Below, piece by piece: positions 62,670-64,000 of a stretch of DNA of 64,000 nt (position 1 is the stretch's first letter; each line of letters opens with the position of its first letter). Made by a program: the position numbers and the translations under genes. Under the pieces are notes generated by a model. The model was given only the letters and a program-made list of their open reading frames with translations, was not told where the DNA came from and did no database searches. Source of the stretch: Xanthomonas citri pv. mangiferaeindicae (lineage in GTDB: Bacteria; Pseudomonadota; Gammaproteobacteria; Xanthomonadales; Xanthomonadaceae); assembly GCA_002240395.1 (NCBI GenBank), contig CP016836.1:2108001-2172000 (forward strand), written 5' to 3'.

Positions 62670-63296
62670 ATGGTTCGCGTCCGTCTGTTGCCCGCCCTGG
62701 TGTCGTTGCCTGTCGCCGTCGCGTTGCTGGCCGGCTGCGGGCGCAATGTGCGCGAGGACGTGCCGTTCATGGGCGAATCGTTCGATGCCGACGACATCTA
62801 TTCGCGCACTTACGCCCTGCCGCCGGCCCAGGCCTGCAGTGCTGCGCGGTTGGCGTTGCTCGGACAGGGCTATGCGGTCGGCAAGGCCGGGGACGACGCG
62901 GTCGAGGCGACCAAGAACTTCCAGCCCGAGGACGAGGTACACACCCAGCTGTCGGTGCGCGTGTCGTGCGTGCCGCGTGGCAGTGACCGGACCTTGCTGT
63001 TCGTCAGCGCGCTGCTCGACCGCTATGTGCTGCGCAAGAGTTCCAACTCGGCGAGCCTGGGGGTCGGTGCGCTCGGTTCGTTGTCGGTGCCGATCGGCAG
63101 TCGCGAAGATTCGCTGGTGCGCGTGGCCAGCAGCACCGTGCAGGATGCCGGCTTCTACCGCCGGTTCTTCGAGCGGGTGGGCTACTACGTTCCGAGCCCG
63201 ACGAACGGGGACCGCCGCCCGCCGGCCGCCCAGGACGGTGAGGATCCGCCGCCCGACGATCTGCACCGCCCGGCACGCGACGACGGGCCGCGCTGA
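62670..63296 (+). CDS. DUF2242-type lipoprotein
   Basis: The 208-residue product has a lipoprotein signal (PALVSLPVAVALLAGC, lipobox LAGC, Cys about residue 19-20). The DUF2242-like body follows (AQACSAARLALLGQGYAVGKAGDDAVEATKNFQPEDE in parts, VRVSCVPRG and LLFVSALLDRYVLRKSSNSAS). The late VASSTVQDAGFYRRFFERV is also typical. It is probably outer-membrane anchored; the role is unknown. The acidic and Pro-rich tail (about 180-208) looks disordered. A CTATCAT box lies about 35 bases upstream. It directly precedes gspE. Confidence 0.78.
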   Translation: MVRVRLLPALVSLPVAVALLAGCGRNVREDVPFMGESFDADDIYSRTYALPPAQACSAARLALLGQGYAVGKAGDDAVEATKNFQPEDEVHTQLSVRVSCVPRGSDRTLLFVSALLDRYVLRKSSNSASLGVGALGSLSVPIGSREDSLVRVASSTVQDAGFYRRFFERVGYYVPSPTNGDRRPPAAQDGEDPPPDDLHRPARDDGPR

Positions 63297-63356
63297 GCCC
63301 CGGCTGCGGGCGAACTGCTACAGTCGTGCGGTCCATCGCCACTGGGGTCGTGTCTG

Positions 63357-64000
63357 GTGAATGCCGTGCTGGAGGGGTCCGAGGCGTCATCCGCTGCGCC
63401 GGAGTTGCGGGTCATCGCGCGGCTGCGCGACAACGGCCGGCTCAAGGACGTCGATCTCGCCCGCGCGCAACGCCTGCACGCCGAGGCAGGGGGCAGCCTG
63501 CTGGGACTGTTGGCCCGGCTGGGCCTGGTGTCCGAGCGCGACCATGCCGAAGCCTGCGCTGCGGAGTTCGACCTGCCGCTGCTGGCCGGCCGCGAGCTGC
63601 CCGATGAGCCGCCCGAGACAGCTGAAGGCGCGACGCCGCTGTCGGTGCGCTTCCTGCGCCAGTTCCACGTGCTGCCGATCGGTGAGCAGGACGGCCGCCT
63701 GCATCTGTGGATGTCCGATCCCTATGACGGCTACGCACTCGATGCTGTGCGTCTGGCGACCGGGCGCGAGCCGGTACCGGCGGTGGGTCTGCGTTCGGAA
63801 ATCGACGACGCGATCGAGCGCTGGCACGGCCAGGGGCGCAGCGCGATGGGCACGATCGTCGAGTCGGCCGACGGCGAGGGCGGCGGCGATGTCGACGATG
63901 TCGAGCACCTGCGCGATCTGGCGTCCGAGGCGCCGGTCATCCGGCTGGTCAATCTGGTGATCCAGCGCGCGGTGGAACTGCGCGCCTCCGACATCCACAT
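63357..64000 (+). CDS. gspE: Type II secretion ATPase GspE/XpsE, N-terminal part (cut by window edge)
   Basis: The frame from GTG 63357 runs open to the window end (about 214 residues). It matches the N-terminal domain and start of the core of GspE: a helical N1E-like domain with LARLGLVSERDHAEACAAEFDLPLL, then SVRFLRQFHVLPIGEQDGRLHLWMSDPYD, and finally EAPVIRLVNLVIQRAVELRASDIH, the family sequence before the ATPase site. It powers export of folded proteins such as the S8 protease by the type II system. GTG is chosen because no ATG in frame lies nearby. Confidence 0.9.
   Translation, partial: MNAVLEGSEASSAAPELRVIARLRDNGRLKDVDLARAQRLHAEAGGSLLGLLARLGLVSERDHAEACAAEFDLPLLAGRELPDEPPETAEGATPLSVRFLRQFHVLPIGEQDGRLHLWMSDPYDGYALDAVRLATGREPVPAVGLRSEIDDAIERWHGQGRSAMGTIVESADGEGGGDVDDVEHLRDLASEAPVIRLVNLVIQRAVELRASDIH

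Overview
The window is GC-rich, densely coded chromosomal DNA of a gammaproteobacterium, most likely a Xanthomonadaceae member (Luteimonas/Lysobacter-like). This rests on gene order known from that family (cutA-dsbD-tlpA-aroQ-accB-accC beside groES-groEL, pepA-holC-valS, lptF-lptG, xerD-dsbC), a GspE-type secretion ATPase and the codon bias. There is no rRNA, complete tRNA, prophage, IS element or CRISPR array.

Layout. 1-10.6 kb: small housekeeping and hypothetical genes (host-attachment-family protein, thioredoxin, 3-methyladenine glycosylase, rnk, a degenerate SRAP protein, apt, lytic transglycosylase, sugar dehydrogenase, EF-hand protein, HAD hydrolase). 10.6-17.5 kb: minus-strand block accC, accB, an LprI-like gene, aroQ, a TlpA-like thioredoxin, dsbD, cutA, then pagL. 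17.6-19.9 kb: groES-groEL behind a sigma-32-type promoter and a CIRCE operator. 20-29.4 kb: AsmA-like protein, DAHP synthase behind an aromatic-codon attenuator, two flavoproteins, GIY-YIG protein, CoA transferase, a MurG-family gene. 29.7-36 kb: glnE, rpoH, zupT, ndh. 36-47 kb: valS, holC, pepA, lptFG, RDD protein, xerD, a 1.1 kb repeat field, dsbC. 47-51 kb: purL. 51.5-59.7 kb: a giant trimeric autotransporter adhesin made of long internal repeats. 59.8-64 kb: a subtilisin-like protease, a hypothetical protein, a DUF2242-type lipoprotein and the start of gspE.

Themes. Envelope work dominates: disulfide chemistry (dsbD, dsbC, TlpA), LPS export and lipid A trimming (lptFG, pagL), peptidoglycan (murG-like, lytic transglycosylase), adhesion and secretion. 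Heat-shock genes carry matching control signals: a canonical CIRCE before groES and a CIRCE-like 9-9-9 inverted repeat before rpoH. A palindromic repeat with the core GGGGTCAGAGT occurs five times, once inside dsbD, where it encodes the linker between two disulfide-exchange domains.

Quality caution. Six single-base frameshifts (rnk 1, dsbC 2, adhesin 3) are each repaired by adding one base to a G or C run of 4-5. The simplest reading is undercalled homopolymers, so these genes are probably intact in the organism.
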